Positions 45,004 to 51,949 of a DNA stretch of 64,000 bases are shown here, one piece after another. The notes under the pieces are model-generated. The model was not told where the DNA came from, did not search any database, and saw nothing but the letters and a program-made list of their open reading frames with translations. The position numbers and the translations under genes are program-made. Positions within the stretch are counted from its first letter, which is position 1; each line of letters begins with the position of its first letter. The DNA is taken from contig NZ_CP028105.1 of NCBI RefSeq assembly GCF_003019675.1, forward strand, positions 1,628,282 to 1,692,281, in the 5' to 3' direction. Source of the stretch: Fusobacterium ulcerans. GTDB taxonomy: Bacteria; Fusobacteriota; Fusobacteriia; Fusobacteriales; Fusobacteriaceae.

Positions 45004-45324
45004 ATGGATAAATTTAAAAATTATTTAAAAAGCTTTTTCTTATTTTGGATTATTGTAACACTGTCTATAGGAAGTTATCACTATTGGAAAGTAAATGGAA
45101 GATATCATAAACCAGAATGGTATCGAAATTATGAAATTCTAGAATTAAATGGAAGAAAATATGCAATAATAAATTATGATAAAAAAAGTGATAAGTTTTT
45201 AATAGTAGAAGCAATAATTCAGGATAATGAATTAATATTGGACATGAAAAAAAGAGTTTTCAGTGATTTGATAAATGTTCCAATATGTCATAAAAAATTT
45301 AAAGCAGTAAAGGCCATAAAATAA
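45004..45324 (+). CDS. Small single-pass membrane-anchored protein, unknown
   Basis: I do not recognise this 106-residue protein. One hydrophobic segment (SFFLFWIIVTLSIGSYHYW, about 10-28) is followed by a soluble beta-rich tail with NGRKYAIINYDKKSDKFLIVEAI. It is probably an inner-membrane protein with a periplasmic or cytoplasmic domain. The ATG follows GGAAG with acceptable spacing. It is the first gene of the accessory patch after the autotransporter terminator. Confidence 0.55.
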   Translation: MDKFKNYLKSFFLFWIIVTLSIGSYHYWKVNGRYHKPEWYRNYEILELNGRKYAIINYDKKSDKFLIVEAIIQDNELILDMKKRVFSDLINVPICHKKFKAVKAIK

Positions 45325-45343
45325 CCTTGAGCTAATTTGGAAG

Positions 45344-45660
45344 ATGGGAAATATGAGTGAAAAGATTAAAAGAATAGGAGGATCTTTTAGAAGCAGGAAT
45401 AAAAATAAGATTATTTTAGGTATAAGAATCACTGATGAAGAATTTAAAATCATTTAAAAAGAGCTTAGAAAATTAAAAAATAAATTTAAAATAAATAGAG
45501 AATCATTAAAAGATAAAAATGTAGTAGAGATACAGAAAACTTTATTTAATCAAAAACTTAGAGAAAAAAAGTAATAAATGAAGTAGTTAAAAATTATGAG
45601 ATAAATAATGTAGTGAAAGAATATATACCATTAAAAGAAAAAATAGAGGTGGAGTTATGA
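45344..45660 (+). pseudogene. Broken copy of a ribbon-helix-helix-like regulator
   Basis: The translation SRNKNKIILGIRITDEEFKII-stop-KELRKLKNKFKINRE matches the intact protein encoded at 47270-47602 (SGSKNKTILGVRVTDKEFEII then KGIKKLKTKFKTNRE). An in-frame TAA interrupts it at 45455-45457. A second defect, a shift within the A7 tract at 45564-45570, would be needed to join the rest, which then runs to a TGA at 45658 overlapping the ATG of the FadA-like gene (ATGA). It is a decayed paralogue rather than a functional gene. Confidence 0.75.
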
Positions 45661-46010
45661 GAAAAATCCTAATAGGATGCTTTTTAATAATAACAGCAGC
45701 ATCATATTCATCAACAGATGTATTTTCAACATTAAAACAACTTGAAGCTAATTTTCATCAACTAGAGGTTAAAGAAGGAACTGTGGATAATCAAAGGGAA
45801 GTAGCAATAGATAAAGCACTAATATCTTCAAGAGAAAAATATCAGGAGCTATTAGCAATAGAAAAATATATAACTGAAGTGGAACCATATAGATATTATC
45901 AAGAAGACTATAAAGAATTATTAAAAAAATGTAAAGAAGAAAAACAAAAAATAAAGAGGGAAATTGAAGAAAAAGAAGAAATAATAAATATTTATCAGGC
46001 AATTATGTAA
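45657..46010 (+). CDS. FadA-family adhesin-like protein
   Basis: The 117-residue protein has a Sec signal peptide (MRKILIGCFLIITAASYSST). An all-helical mature part begins DVFSTLKQLEANFHQLEVKE and continues with YQELLAIEKYITEVEP, YYQEDYKELLKKCKEEKQ and EEIINIYQAI. The order of Leu-x-x-Leu-Glu, the Arg-Tyr-Tyr-x-x-x-Tyr-x-x-Leu segment and the Glu/Lys-rich end is that of FadA, the small helical hairpin adhesin of Fusobacterium. It is translationally coupled to the end of the upstream pseudogene. FadA relatives often occur near large fusobacterial autotransporters, so participation in adhesion is inferred. Confidence 0.75.
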   Translation: MRKILIGCFLIITAASYSSTDVFSTLKQLEANFHQLEVKEGTVDNQREVAIDKALISSREKYQELLAIEKYITEVEPYRYYQEDYKELLKKCKEEKQKIKREIEEKEEIINIYQAIM

Positions 46011-46019
46011 AGGAAGGAT

Positions 46020-46220
46020 ATGGAAGGAAGAAAAGAAAAAAAGAAAAAATTACAAAAATATCGTTTATATGGATGTCATTTTATCAAAGAAGAATATATT
46101 TTTATACAAAAGAAAATAAAAAAATTAAGTCATATTAATGGTCAAAAAAGGAATAATACTCAAATATTAATAGAGTTATTTAAACTTGCATTAAGAGATG
46201 AAAATGAAATGAAAGGATAG
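46020..46220 (+). CDS. Short basic ribbon-helix-helix-like DNA-binding protein
   Basis: The 66-residue protein is strongly basic at its N-terminus (EGRKEKKKKLQKYR). It then carries a beta strand and two helices (YRLYGCHFIKEEYIFIQKKIKKLS and QILIELFKLAL), in the same order as the RHH-like protein at 47270. A role in gene regulation is plausible but untested. It lies 9 bp downstream of the FadA-like gene and 5 bp upstream of the HU-like gene, so the three form one operon. Confidence 0.55.
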   Translation: MEGRKEKKKKLQKYRLYGCHFIKEEYIFIQKKIKKLSHINGQKRNNTQILIELFKLALRDENEMKG

Positions 46221-46225
46221 AAATC

Positions 46226-46516
46226 ATGAAAGAAACAGAATTTATAAGAGAATATAAAAGAGTTAGGGAATTAAAAAATTTGAAGATAGCTAAAGAAAGA
46301 GTAGAGATTTTTTGGGAAACATTATTAGATATTTTAAAAGAAGAAAAAAAAGTTATTTTTAAAGGCTGGGGAAGCTTTGAAGTAAAAGAAAGGAAAGCAA
46401 AGATATTTAATAATCCAAAAACAAAGAAAGCAGAAAGAATACCAGCATGTAAGAAAATAATATTTAAGCAGGGAAAACTTCTTAAGAAAAGATTTAATAT
46501 AATAGAGGAAGAATAA
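46226..46516 (+). CDS. HU/IHF-family DNA-binding protein, divergent
   Basis: The 96-residue protein matches HU over its whole length. There is a helical N-terminal half (RVEIFWETLLDILKEEKKVIF), then GWGSFEVKERKAKIFNNPKT in place of HU's GFGTFEVRERAAR-G-NP-T, and a C-terminal IPACKKIIFKQGKLLKKRFN in place of IPASKVPAFKAGKALKDAVN. The R-G-NP tip that intercalates DNA is altered to F-N-NP. HU-type proteins bend DNA and shape nucleoid structure; this one sits beside RHH-like genes and next to a surface-protein operon. It may regulate that locus, which is inference. Confidence 0.75.
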   Translation: MKETEFIREYKRVRELKNLKIAKERVEIFWETLLDILKEEKKVIFKGWGSFEVKERKAKIFNNPKTKKAERIPACKKIIFKQGKLLKKRFNIIEEE

Positions 46517-46599
46517 AATTTTTTTATTCAAAAAGTCCATGGAGGAACTTGTATATACCCAGTTTAAAATTTCCTATAGTGAGTATGTAGTAAAAATAA

Positions 46600-46719
46600 G
46601 GTTATAAAGAAGCAAAATTATGTGATGAATGTTGTAAAAATAAATTTTTATATTTAATTGGAAAAATAGAAAACTTTATTAGAAAACAAACATTTATAGC
46701 AAATAATACTTTAAATTAG
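46600..46719 (+). pseudogene. Possible gene remnant (start-less frame)
   Basis: Between 46517 and 46787 no intact gene is present. One open stretch of 39 codons ending in TAG reads KLCDECCKNKFLYLIGKIEN and continues with a Lys-rich helix. It lacks a start codon and ribosome-binding site, so it is at most a fragment. I cannot name a parent family. Confidence 0.25.
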
Positions 46720-46787
46720 GTTAAATGAATTAATTCCCATTAAATATGAAAATATATAAGGATTTTACTAGAATAATTATAAAATGA

Positions 46788-47078
46788 AATATCTCTATAA
46801 AAGAAAAAAACAGAGAAGAAAGACATAAAGCAGTGTATGAAATTTTAGGGTTAAAAAGGTTAAATATAAATAATATGGAAATGTGGGTAGGGGAAGATTC
46901 TATGGAAAAGCATATAAAAAATTACATTATAAAAGAATCTTTTTATTCCAATGAGATTATTTTCAGAAAAGAAATATATAATGAAGAAACAAAAGAAGAA
47001 ATTAGTCAATATTTTTCTAAAATAGGAGAATTTATTGTAGAAATAAAAAATAATAGAAAGATCTATTTAGAAAAATGA
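46788..47078 (+). pseudogene. Probable remnant of a larger unknown protein
   Basis: The frame is open from 46788, after a stop at 46785, to a TGA at 47076-47078. It reads EKNREERHKAVYEILGLKRL at its start and NNRKIYLEK at its end. A GTG at 46833 is the only plausible internal start, but no ribosome-binding site precedes it. The sequence resembles the C-terminal part of something longer and no family is recognised. It could still be a short unrecognised gene of 81 residues. Confidence 0.35.
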
Positions 47079-47111
47079 GAGAAAAATTAATTAAGAGGAG
47101 TGTTTAAATAA

Positions 47112-47190
47112 GAGAAAAGTTTGATAAAGTATATGAAAGTTTAAAAAAATAACAATGGAATTGAAATTCTTTTAATGGAAAAACGAAATG
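47112..47190 (+). pseudogene. Fragment duplicated from the coiled-coil gene of the autotransporter operon
   Basis: The stretch TTTGATAAAGTATATGAAAG at 47120-47139, followed by an AAGTTTAA-like part and then ATTGAAATTCTTTTAATGGA (47169-47188), matches 34744-34810 of the coiled-coil gene nearly base for base, with small insertions and a frameshift. No start codon or ribosome-binding site remains. It is a decayed duplicate of the C-terminal coding region. Confidence 0.75.
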
Positions 47191-47269
47191 TAGAAAAAAC
47201 TTTAAAAATTTTTTAAGTGAAGAAAATAAAGTATTTAGTATCACTACCAAAGGAGGAAAAAGGAACCTT

Positions 47270-47602
47270 ATGGAACGAAAAAAGGGAAGGCCTTTAGGAA
47301 GTGGAAGTAAAAATAAAACTATTCTAGGGGTAAGAGTTACTGATAAAGAATTTGAAATAATTCAAAAAGGAATTAAAAAATTAAAAACTAAATTTAAAAC
47401 CAATAGAGAAATAATTATATATTTATTTAAAAAATATAATAAATTCGAAATAAATGAAAGGATAATAGAAGATAATCTACTTCTTAAATTAATAAGTGAA
47501 GAATTGAGTAAAAATAAATATACAAAAGAAGAAAAAATGCTGTTAAAAAGGGTCTATAAAGAGATTCAAAAGAAAGGAATAACAAGTATTTTTTACATAT
47601 AG
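47270..47602 (+). CDS. Ribbon-helix-helix-like DNA-binding protein with AT-hook-like N-terminus
   Basis: The 110-residue protein starts with ERKKGRPLGSGSKNK, which contains the GRP core of an AT-hook. A strand and two helices typical of RHH proteins follow (ILGVRVTDKEFEIIQKGIKK, then TNREIIIYLFKKYN), with a Lys-rich C-terminal helix. An AT-hook together with RHH would suit binding in this very AT-rich region. The ATG follows AAAGGAGG. It is the intact relative of the pseudogene at 45344-45660 and of the short protein at 46020-46220. Target and role are unknown. Confidence 0.65.
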   Translation: MERKKGRPLGSGSKNKTILGVRVTDKEFEIIQKGIKKLKTKFKTNREIIIYLFKKYNKFEINERIIEDNLLLKLISEELSKNKYTKEEKMLLKRVYKEIQKKGITSIFYI

Positions 47603-47652
47603 CATAAAGTAAGGAAAAAGATATAAAAATAATACTAACAAAGGAAGAATTA

Positions 47653-47682
47653 AAAAATGGCTGTCAACTGGCAGCCATTTTT
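47653..47682. terminator. Terminator hairpin between the RHH-like and GNAT genes
   Basis: AAAAATGGCTG pairs with CAGCCATTTTT across TCAACTGG. Both flanks are suitable for either strand. On the minus strand it ends the GNAT transcript. Confidence 0.75.
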
Positions 47683-47683
47683 G

Positions 47684-48145
47684 TTAAAGATCTAATTTAA
47701 AATACAATACATTATCTAAAGGATTCTCATAATAAGCTTCAACTTCATGAAAACCAGATTTTTTATAAAGAGCAACAGCTCCGTGTAAATTTGAAAGAGT
47801 ATCTAATACCATATGTTTATATTTTAATTCATGAGCATCTGTTATTATTTTATCTACTAATTTTTTTCCTATTTTGAGATGTCTGTATTCAGGTCTGACA
47901 AAAAGTCTTTTCATTTCGCAGCCATCTTCTCCAAATTTTCTTAAAGCTATACAACCAGCAGCTTTGTTGCCACAATATGCAATGTATAATCTTCCAGAGG
48001 GCATAGCATATTTTCCAGGAAGATTTTTGATTTCAGCATCATATCCCTGAAAAGCAAGGTTGACTCCAAGCATAGCAGTATACTCATTAAAAAGAAGTTT
48101 TACATTTTCTAAATCATCATAAGCCAATTTGATATCTATTTCCAT
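47684..48145 (-). CDS. GNAT-family N-acetyltransferase
   Basis: The 153-residue protein has the GNAT core: an N-terminal beta-alpha part, AAGCIALRKFGEDGCEMKRL for strand 4, then motif A VRPEYRHLKIGKKLVDKII (about 89-107, matching R/Q-x-x-G-x-G/A with acetyl-CoA pyrophosphate contacts), and the LYKKSGFHEVEAYYENP ending. It transfers an acetyl group from acetyl-CoA to an amine; the acceptor is unknown. The ATG at 48145 follows AGGAGGG. Its promoter region lies in the short gap to the next, divergent gene. Confidence 0.85.
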   Translation of the reverse strand: MEIDIKLAYDDLENVKLLFNEYTAMLGVNLAFQGYDAEIKNLPGKYAMPSGRLYIAYCGNKAAGCIALRKFGEDGCEMKRLFVRPEYRHLKIGKKLVDKIITDAHELKYKHMVLDTLSNLHGAVALYKKSGFHEVEAYYENPLDNVLYFKLDL

Positions 48146-48276
48146 TTTTTCCCTCCTGAATGTGTTTATGATATTTTAACGCAAAAGGATTTCAAAGTCT
48201 ATAAGTTTAATGAAAAAATAGGTTTTTTATTTTTTTTATGATATAGTTTAATTATTATAGAAAACAGGAGGAAGAA

Positions 48277-48972
48277 ATGAAGAGATTTGTTATTGAAGAG
48301 AATGTATTTGAAATGTTTCCCAATTTAGAAATAGGAGTATTGTCTTTTAAAAATGTTGATAACAGTGGAACTGGAAAAGCAGATATGCTGGAATCTGTAT
48401 GTAAATCTCTTTGTGAAAGATTAGCTTCTGGTGATGAGGCAGAGGGGTATATAAAAGAATACAGCCTTGCTATGAAAAAATTTAAAACTAAAAAAGGAGC
48501 TAAAGCTTCAATTGATGCAATGGCTTCGAGAATTGCAAAGGGACATATATTAGGAACAATAAATCCTCTTGTAGATATATATAATGTAATATGTTTGAAA
48601 AATCTCGTTACATGTGGGGGAGAGGATCTGGACAAAATAGAAGGGGATATGGTATTGTGTTTTGCTAAAGGAGATGAGGAATTTATTCCTTTAGGCAAAG
48701 AGCAGAATAAGCCTCCTAAAGAAGATGAACTTATATATAGAGATGATAAGGGAGCAGTGGTGAGAGGGTGGCTCTGGAGAGAAGCTGACAGAACTAAAAT
48801 AACTGAAAATACTAAAAATGCTCTTCTTTATATGGAATTAATAGATGAAAATAGAAAAGAGGAATTTAAAAAAATAGTCAGTGAATTAGAAGAGCTTGTG
48901 CTTCAAGAATTAGGAGGACAGTGTAAAGCGACTATAATAGATAAAAATAATCCTGTGTGTGAAATAGGATAA
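48277..48972 (+). CDS. B3/4 domain protein (phenylalanyl-tRNA synthetase beta B3/B4-like)
   Basis: The 231-residue protein resembles stand-alone B3/4 domains: an N-terminal FPNLEIGVLSFKNVDNSGTG, then SLAMKKFKTKKGAKASIDAM, then GTINPLVDIYNVICLKNLV and LGKEQNKPPKEDELIYRDDKG with VVRGWLWREADRTKI. In PheRS beta the B3/4 domain edits tyrosine mischarged on tRNA-Phe. Stand-alone versions are widespread with unproven roles, perhaps in trans editing. The ATG follows AGGAGGAAG. It is followed directly by the infC promoter. Confidence 0.8.
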   Translation: MKRFVIEENVFEMFPNLEIGVLSFKNVDNSGTGKADMLESVCKSLCERLASGDEAEGYIKEYSLAMKKFKTKKGAKASIDAMASRIAKGHILGTINPLVDIYNVICLKNLVTCGGEDLDKIEGDMVLCFAKGDEEFIPLGKEQNKPPKEDELIYRDDKGAVVRGWLWREADRTKITENTKNALLYMELIDENRKEEFKKIVSELEELVLQELGGQCKATIIDKNNPVCEIG

Positions 48973-48984
48973 TATAAAAAAAGC

Positions 48985-49012
48985 TTGACTTTATTTATGT
49001 TTCTGATATAAT
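48985..49012 (+). promoter_or_regulatory. Promoter of the infC-rpmI-rplT operon
   Basis: TTGACT (48985-48990), a 16-bp spacer and TATAAT (49007-49012) lie about 200 bp upstream of infC, leaving a long leader. Confidence 0.7.
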
Positions 49013-49044
49013 AATAAAGGAACTAAATAAAAGTTGGATAAAGA

Positions 49045-49183
49045 AGAAACGCCTGTTTCTCACCTTTTGGGTCTTAGGGCTTACATTAGGTATAAAAAAA
49101 GATTTAATAGAGTACGAGATTTTAATCCTCTATATTTCAATTTTAGGAGTAATAACAGGGCGTAGTATTGTCCTGTTTTTTTT
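49045..49183 (+). ncRNA. Structured leader with intrinsic terminator (attenuator-like), infC operon
   Basis: The leader contains an AGAAAC/GTTTCT hairpin at 49045-49060 and an AATAGAG/CTCTAT hairpin near 49106-49133. A terminator is formed by AACAGG (49154-49159) and CCTGTT (49172-49177), extended by one G:U and followed by T tracts. A terminator inside the 5' leader of infC-rpmI-rplT is typical of autogenous control by ribosomal protein L20 in several bacteria. I cannot show sequence identity with the known L20 leader, so this is position and structure only. Confidence 0.6.
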
Positions 49184-49209
49184 ATTGTGTAACTAAATGG
49201 AGGTGTTGA

Positions 49210-49719
49210 ATTATTTCTGAAAAAATTAGAATCAACGAAAAAATTAAAGGGAGAGAATTTAGAATTATCTCTTCGACAGGTGAACAATTAGGAGTTATGT
49301 CAGCTAATGAAGCATTGGAATTAGCAAGACAGGAAGATTTAGATCTAGTTGAGATTTCACCTACTGCGAAGCCACCAGTATGTAAAATAATGGACTTCGG
49401 AAAATACAGATATGAACAAACAAGAAAAGCTAAAGAAGCTAAGAAAAATCAAAAACAAGTAGTAATAAAAGAAGTAAAAGTTACTGCTAGAATAGATACT
49501 CATGACTTAGAAACTAAAATGGGTCAAATTGAAAAATTCTTATCTAAAGAAAATAAAGTAAAAGTTACTTTAGTTTTATTTGGAAGAGAAAGAATGCATG
49601 CTACACTTGGTATAGATACTCTAAATGAGATTGCAGAAAAGTTTGCTGAAGTTGCAGATGCAGATAAAAAATATAACGAAAAGCAGAAACACATTATATT
49701 AACACCTAAAAAGAGTTAA
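49210..49719 (+). CDS. infC: Translation initiation factor IF-3 with an ATT start codon
   Basis: The protein of about 169 residues has the IF-3 N-domain (SEKIRINEKIKGREFRIISS), LVEISPTAKPPVCKIMDFGKY and the C-domain (VTARIDTHDLETKMGQIEKF, VTLVLFGRERMHATLG). The frame continues upstream past an internal ATG at 49297. The domain start and the GGAGG at 49199-49203 place the start at ATT 49210 or ATT 49213, both directly after an in-frame TGA at 49207. No ATG, GTG or TTG is available there. ATT starts of infC are a known autoregulatory device in other bacteria: IF-3 discriminates against its own start codon. Confidence 0.93.
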   Translation: MISEKIRINEKIKGREFRIISSTGEQLGVMSANEALELARQEDLDLVEISPTAKPPVCKIMDFGKYRYEQTRKAKEAKKNQKQVVIKEVKVTARIDTHDLETKMGQIEKFLSKENKVKVTLVLFGRERMHATLGIDTLNEIAEKFAEVADADKKYNEKQKHIILTPKKS

Positions 49720-49761
49720 TAATTATATTAATATTTATATATTCGAGAGGAGGGTATTATT

Positions 49762-49968
49762 ATGCCAAAAATGAAGACTCACAGAGGAGCAAAAAAGAGA
49801 ATTAAAGTAACAGGGACTGGGAAATTTATAGTTAAACATTCTGGAAAAAGCCATATCTTAACTAAAAAAGATAGAAAAAGAAAAAATAGCCTAAAGAAAG
49901 ATTTAGTAGTTACTGACACTTTAAAGAAACATATGCAAGGGTTACTACCATACGGAGTAGGAAGATAA
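49762..49968 (+). CDS. rpmI: 50S ribosomal protein L35
   Basis: The 68-residue basic protein starts PKMKTHRGAKKRIKVTGTGK and includes HSGKSHILTKKDRKRKNSL, the usual L35 sequence. It sits between infC and rplT, as in most bacteria, in one operon. The ATG follows AGGAGGG. It is a component of the large ribosomal subunit. Confidence 0.97.
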   Translation: MPKMKTHRGAKKRIKVTGTGKFIVKHSGKSHILTKKDRKRKNSLKKDLVVTDTLKKHMQGLLPYGVGR

Positions 49969-50013
49969 TAAACAATTCAAATTATTGAGATTTATATTTA
50001 GGAGGAAAAAACA

Positions 50014-50364
50014 ATGAGAGTTAAGACTGGTATAGTTAGAAGAAGAAAGCATAAAAAAATATTACAAGCTGCAAAAGGATTCAGAGGAGCGTCTGGTGAC
50101 GTTATAAAACAAGCTAAACAAGCTACAATGAAAGCAGCAGCTTACTCAACAAGAGATAGAAAAGTTAACAAAAGAAGAATGAGATCACTTTGGATCATCA
50201 GAATCAACTCAGCAGCTAGAATCAATGGATTAACTTATTCAACTTTAATCAATGGATTAAAAAGAGCTGGAATCGTATTAGACAGAAAAGTTTTAGCAGA
50301 TATCGCTTTAAACAATGCAGCTGAATTCACTAAATTAGCTGAAACTGCAAAAGCTGCTCTATAA
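50014..50364 (+). CDS. rplT: 50S ribosomal protein L20
   Basis: The 116-residue protein begins [20 protein letters not shown] and continues [40 protein letters not shown] and [21 protein letters not shown], all characteristic of L20. It binds 23S rRNA early in large-subunit assembly and in some bacteria represses its own operon through the leader. The ATG follows TTAGGAGG. A strong terminator comes after it. Confidence 0.98.
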   Translation: MRVKTGIVRRRKHKKILQAAKGFRGASGDVIKQAKQATMKAAAYSTRDRKVNKRRMRSLWIIRINSAARINGLTYSTLINGLKRAGIVLDRKVLADIALNNAAEFTKLAETAKAAL

Positions 50365-50377
50365 TTAATAAAATTAT

Positions 50378-50415
50378 GAGAGTATAAGGGAGTATTTTTG
50401 ATACTCTCTTTTTTT
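50378..50415 (+). terminator. Terminator of the infC-rpmI-rplT operon
   Basis: GAGAGTAT and ATACTCTC form a perfect 8-bp stem with a loop AAGGGAGTATTTTTG, followed by seven T. Confidence 0.85.
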
Positions 50416-50454
50416 ATTTTTTGAAATTTTTTTATATCTATTTTTAGAAAGTAT

Positions 50455-50484
50455 TTGACAACTTGTATTTTTTTATGTTAAGAT
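50455..50484 (+). promoter_or_regulatory. Promoter of the alcohol dehydrogenase gene
   Basis: TTGACA (50455-50460), an 18-bp spacer and TAAGAT (50479-50484). Downstream, before the ribosome-binding site, TACGTAT and two copies of TACGAATA/TACGAATA-like repeats (50500-50528) might bind a regulator. Confidence 0.55.
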
Positions 50485-50552
50485 TAAAACATGAATACGT
50501 ATATAAGAATTATGTACGAATATACGAATAAAAATATAAGAAGGGGGATAAA

Positions 50553-51695
50553 ATGATTTACTACATACCACCAATTAATCTATTAGGAAGAGGATGTCTT
50601 GCTGAGCTTAAACAGCCATTATCAACAATGGGATGTAAAAAAGCTTTAGTTGTAAGTGATAAGTTTCTTATGGGGAATGGAACTGTAAAAAAAGTTACTG
50701 ATATATTAAAGGGAGCAGGAGTAGATTTTGTTGTTTATGATGAACCTAAACCAAATCCTACAGTAAAAAATGTGGAAGATGGATATAGAATATTAACTGA
50801 TGAAAAATGTGACCTTGTTGTAAGTATTGGAGGAGGATCACCTCAAGACTGTGGAAAAGCTATTGCTGTACTTGCAACTAATGGAGGAAATATAAAAGAT
50901 TATGAAGGAGTGAACAAAACTAAAAACAAATCACTTCCTATAATAGCTATAACTACTACAGCTGGAACATCTGCTGAAGTAACTATTAACTATGTAATAA
51001 CAGATGAAGAGAGACATGTAAAAATGATTATGGTAGATACAAACTCTCTTGCAGCAATAACAGTAAATGATCCTGAGCTTATGATGAGCAAGCCAGCTCC
51101 TCTTACAGCAGCAACAGGAATGGATGCTTTAACTCATGCAATAGAAGCAGTAGTAGCTAAAGGAGCTATGGATGTTACTGATTGTACAGCTCTATATGCT
51201 ATAAAAGAAATTTTTGATTATCTTCCAAGAGCAGTAAAAGATGGAAGTGATATAGAAGCAAGAGAGCAAATGTGCTACTCTTGTTTCTTAAATGGAATAG
51301 CATTCAGTAATGCTGGACTTGGAAATGTACATGCAATGGCACACCAACTTGGAGGATTGTATGACCTTCCTCATGGTGTATGTAATGCTATGCTTCTTCC
51401 AATAGTAGAAGAAGAAAATGCTAAAAATGCTCCTGAAAAATTCAGAGTAATAGCTCAAACTATTGGTTATGATGCAGCTGATAAAACTGATAAAGAATGT
51501 GTAGACTATGTAATTGGTAGAATAAAAGCACTTTCTGAAGAAGTTGGAATACCTAAATCACTAAAAGAAGTAGGAGTAGACAACCCAGACTTTGAACTAT
51601 TAGCTGAAAATGCTATGAAGGATGCTTGTGCTGGAGCAAACCCAGTATTCTTTGATAAAGAAAAACTTGTAGAGTTATTCAAAAAAATATCTTAA
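50553..51695 (+). CDS. Iron-containing alcohol dehydrogenase (1,3-propanediol/butanol dehydrogenase-like)
   Basis: The 380-residue group III alcohol dehydrogenase has the NAD(P) motif VSIGGGSPQDCGKAIAVL (about 90-107), TTAGTSAEVT, MDALTHAIEAVVAKGA and GLGNVHAMAHQLGGLYDLPHG. The last two carry the Asp and His ligands of the iron. Such enzymes reduce aldehydes at the end of fermentations (1,3-propanediol, ethanol, butanol). No linked diol dehydratase is in the window, so the substrate is unassigned. The ATG follows AGAAGGGGG. The gene stands alone between a promoter and a terminator. Confidence 0.9.
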   Translation: MIYYIPPINLLGRGCLAELKQPLSTMGCKKALVVSDKFLMGNGTVKKVTDILKGAGVDFVVYDEPKPNPTVKNVEDGYRILTDEKCDLVVSIGGGSPQDCGKAIAVLATNGGNIKDYEGVNKTKNKSLPIIAITTTAGTSAEVTINYVITDEERHVKMIMVDTNSLAAITVNDPELMMSKPAPLTAATGMDALTHAIEAVVAKGAMDVTDCTALYAIKEIFDYLPRAVKDGSDIEAREQMCYSCFLNGIAFSNAGLGNVHAMAHQLGGLYDLPHGVCNAMLLPIVEEENAKNAPEKFRVIAQTIGYDAADKTDKECVDYVIGRIKALSEEVGIPKSLKEVGVDNPDFELLAENAMKDACAGANPVFFDKEKLVELFKKIS

Positions 51696-51727
51696 TAAAA
51701 ATCTTTCCACCAAATAATATTTAAATT

Positions 51728-51764
51728 AAAAAACACTAGAGGAGAAAATTCCTTTAGTGTTTTT
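51728..51764 (+). terminator. Terminator after the alcohol dehydrogenase gene
   Basis: AAAAACACTAGAGG pairs with CCTTTAGTGTTTTT around AGAAAATT, and the T-rich end continues. Confidence 0.75.
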
Positions 51765-51860
51765 TATAATTCAGTGAAAATCTTAAGTATTTTTAACAGG
51801 AATTTTATCATTGGTGTAGAATAACACATCATACAGAATAATTACTTTTCTATAAAATGA

Positions 51861-51889
51861 TTGAAAAAAATTAAAATATATGCAATAAT
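51861..51889 (+). promoter_or_regulatory. Promoter of the glutaredoxin-nrdA-nrdB operon
   Basis: TTGAAA (51861-51866), a 17-bp spacer and AATAAT (51884-51889) preceded by TG form an extended -10 promoter. The start point would lie at the edge of the operator repeat at 51897. Confidence 0.5.
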
Positions 51890-51896
51890 ATTTCTA

Positions 51897-51935
51897 CATG
51901 TTGTGAATAAAACAACATGCTATACAATATGTTGT
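51897..51935. promoter_or_regulatory. Multi-half-site operator before the ribonucleotide reductase operon
   Basis: CATGTTGT (51897-51904) and ACAACATG (51912-51919) form a perfect 8-bp inverted repeat with a 7-bp spacer. A third half-site ATGTTGT follows at 51929-51935. It overlaps the expected transcription start and the leader before the AGGAGG. It does not look like the NrdR box consensus I know, so another regulator may be involved. Confidence 0.55.
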
Positions 51936-51949
51936 ACTGAGGAGGAAAA

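Noticed and set aside
45340-47270. Mobile element or prophage as the explanation for the small-gene patch
   Set aside because: No transposase, integrase, terminal inverted repeats or att-like direct repeats were found; recombination around adhesin genes explains the debris better.
49045-49183. T-box or common metabolite riboswitch in the infC leader
   Set aside because: No T-box AGGGTGGNACCGCG sequence or other class consensus is present; the position and terminator fit a ribosomal-protein leader better.
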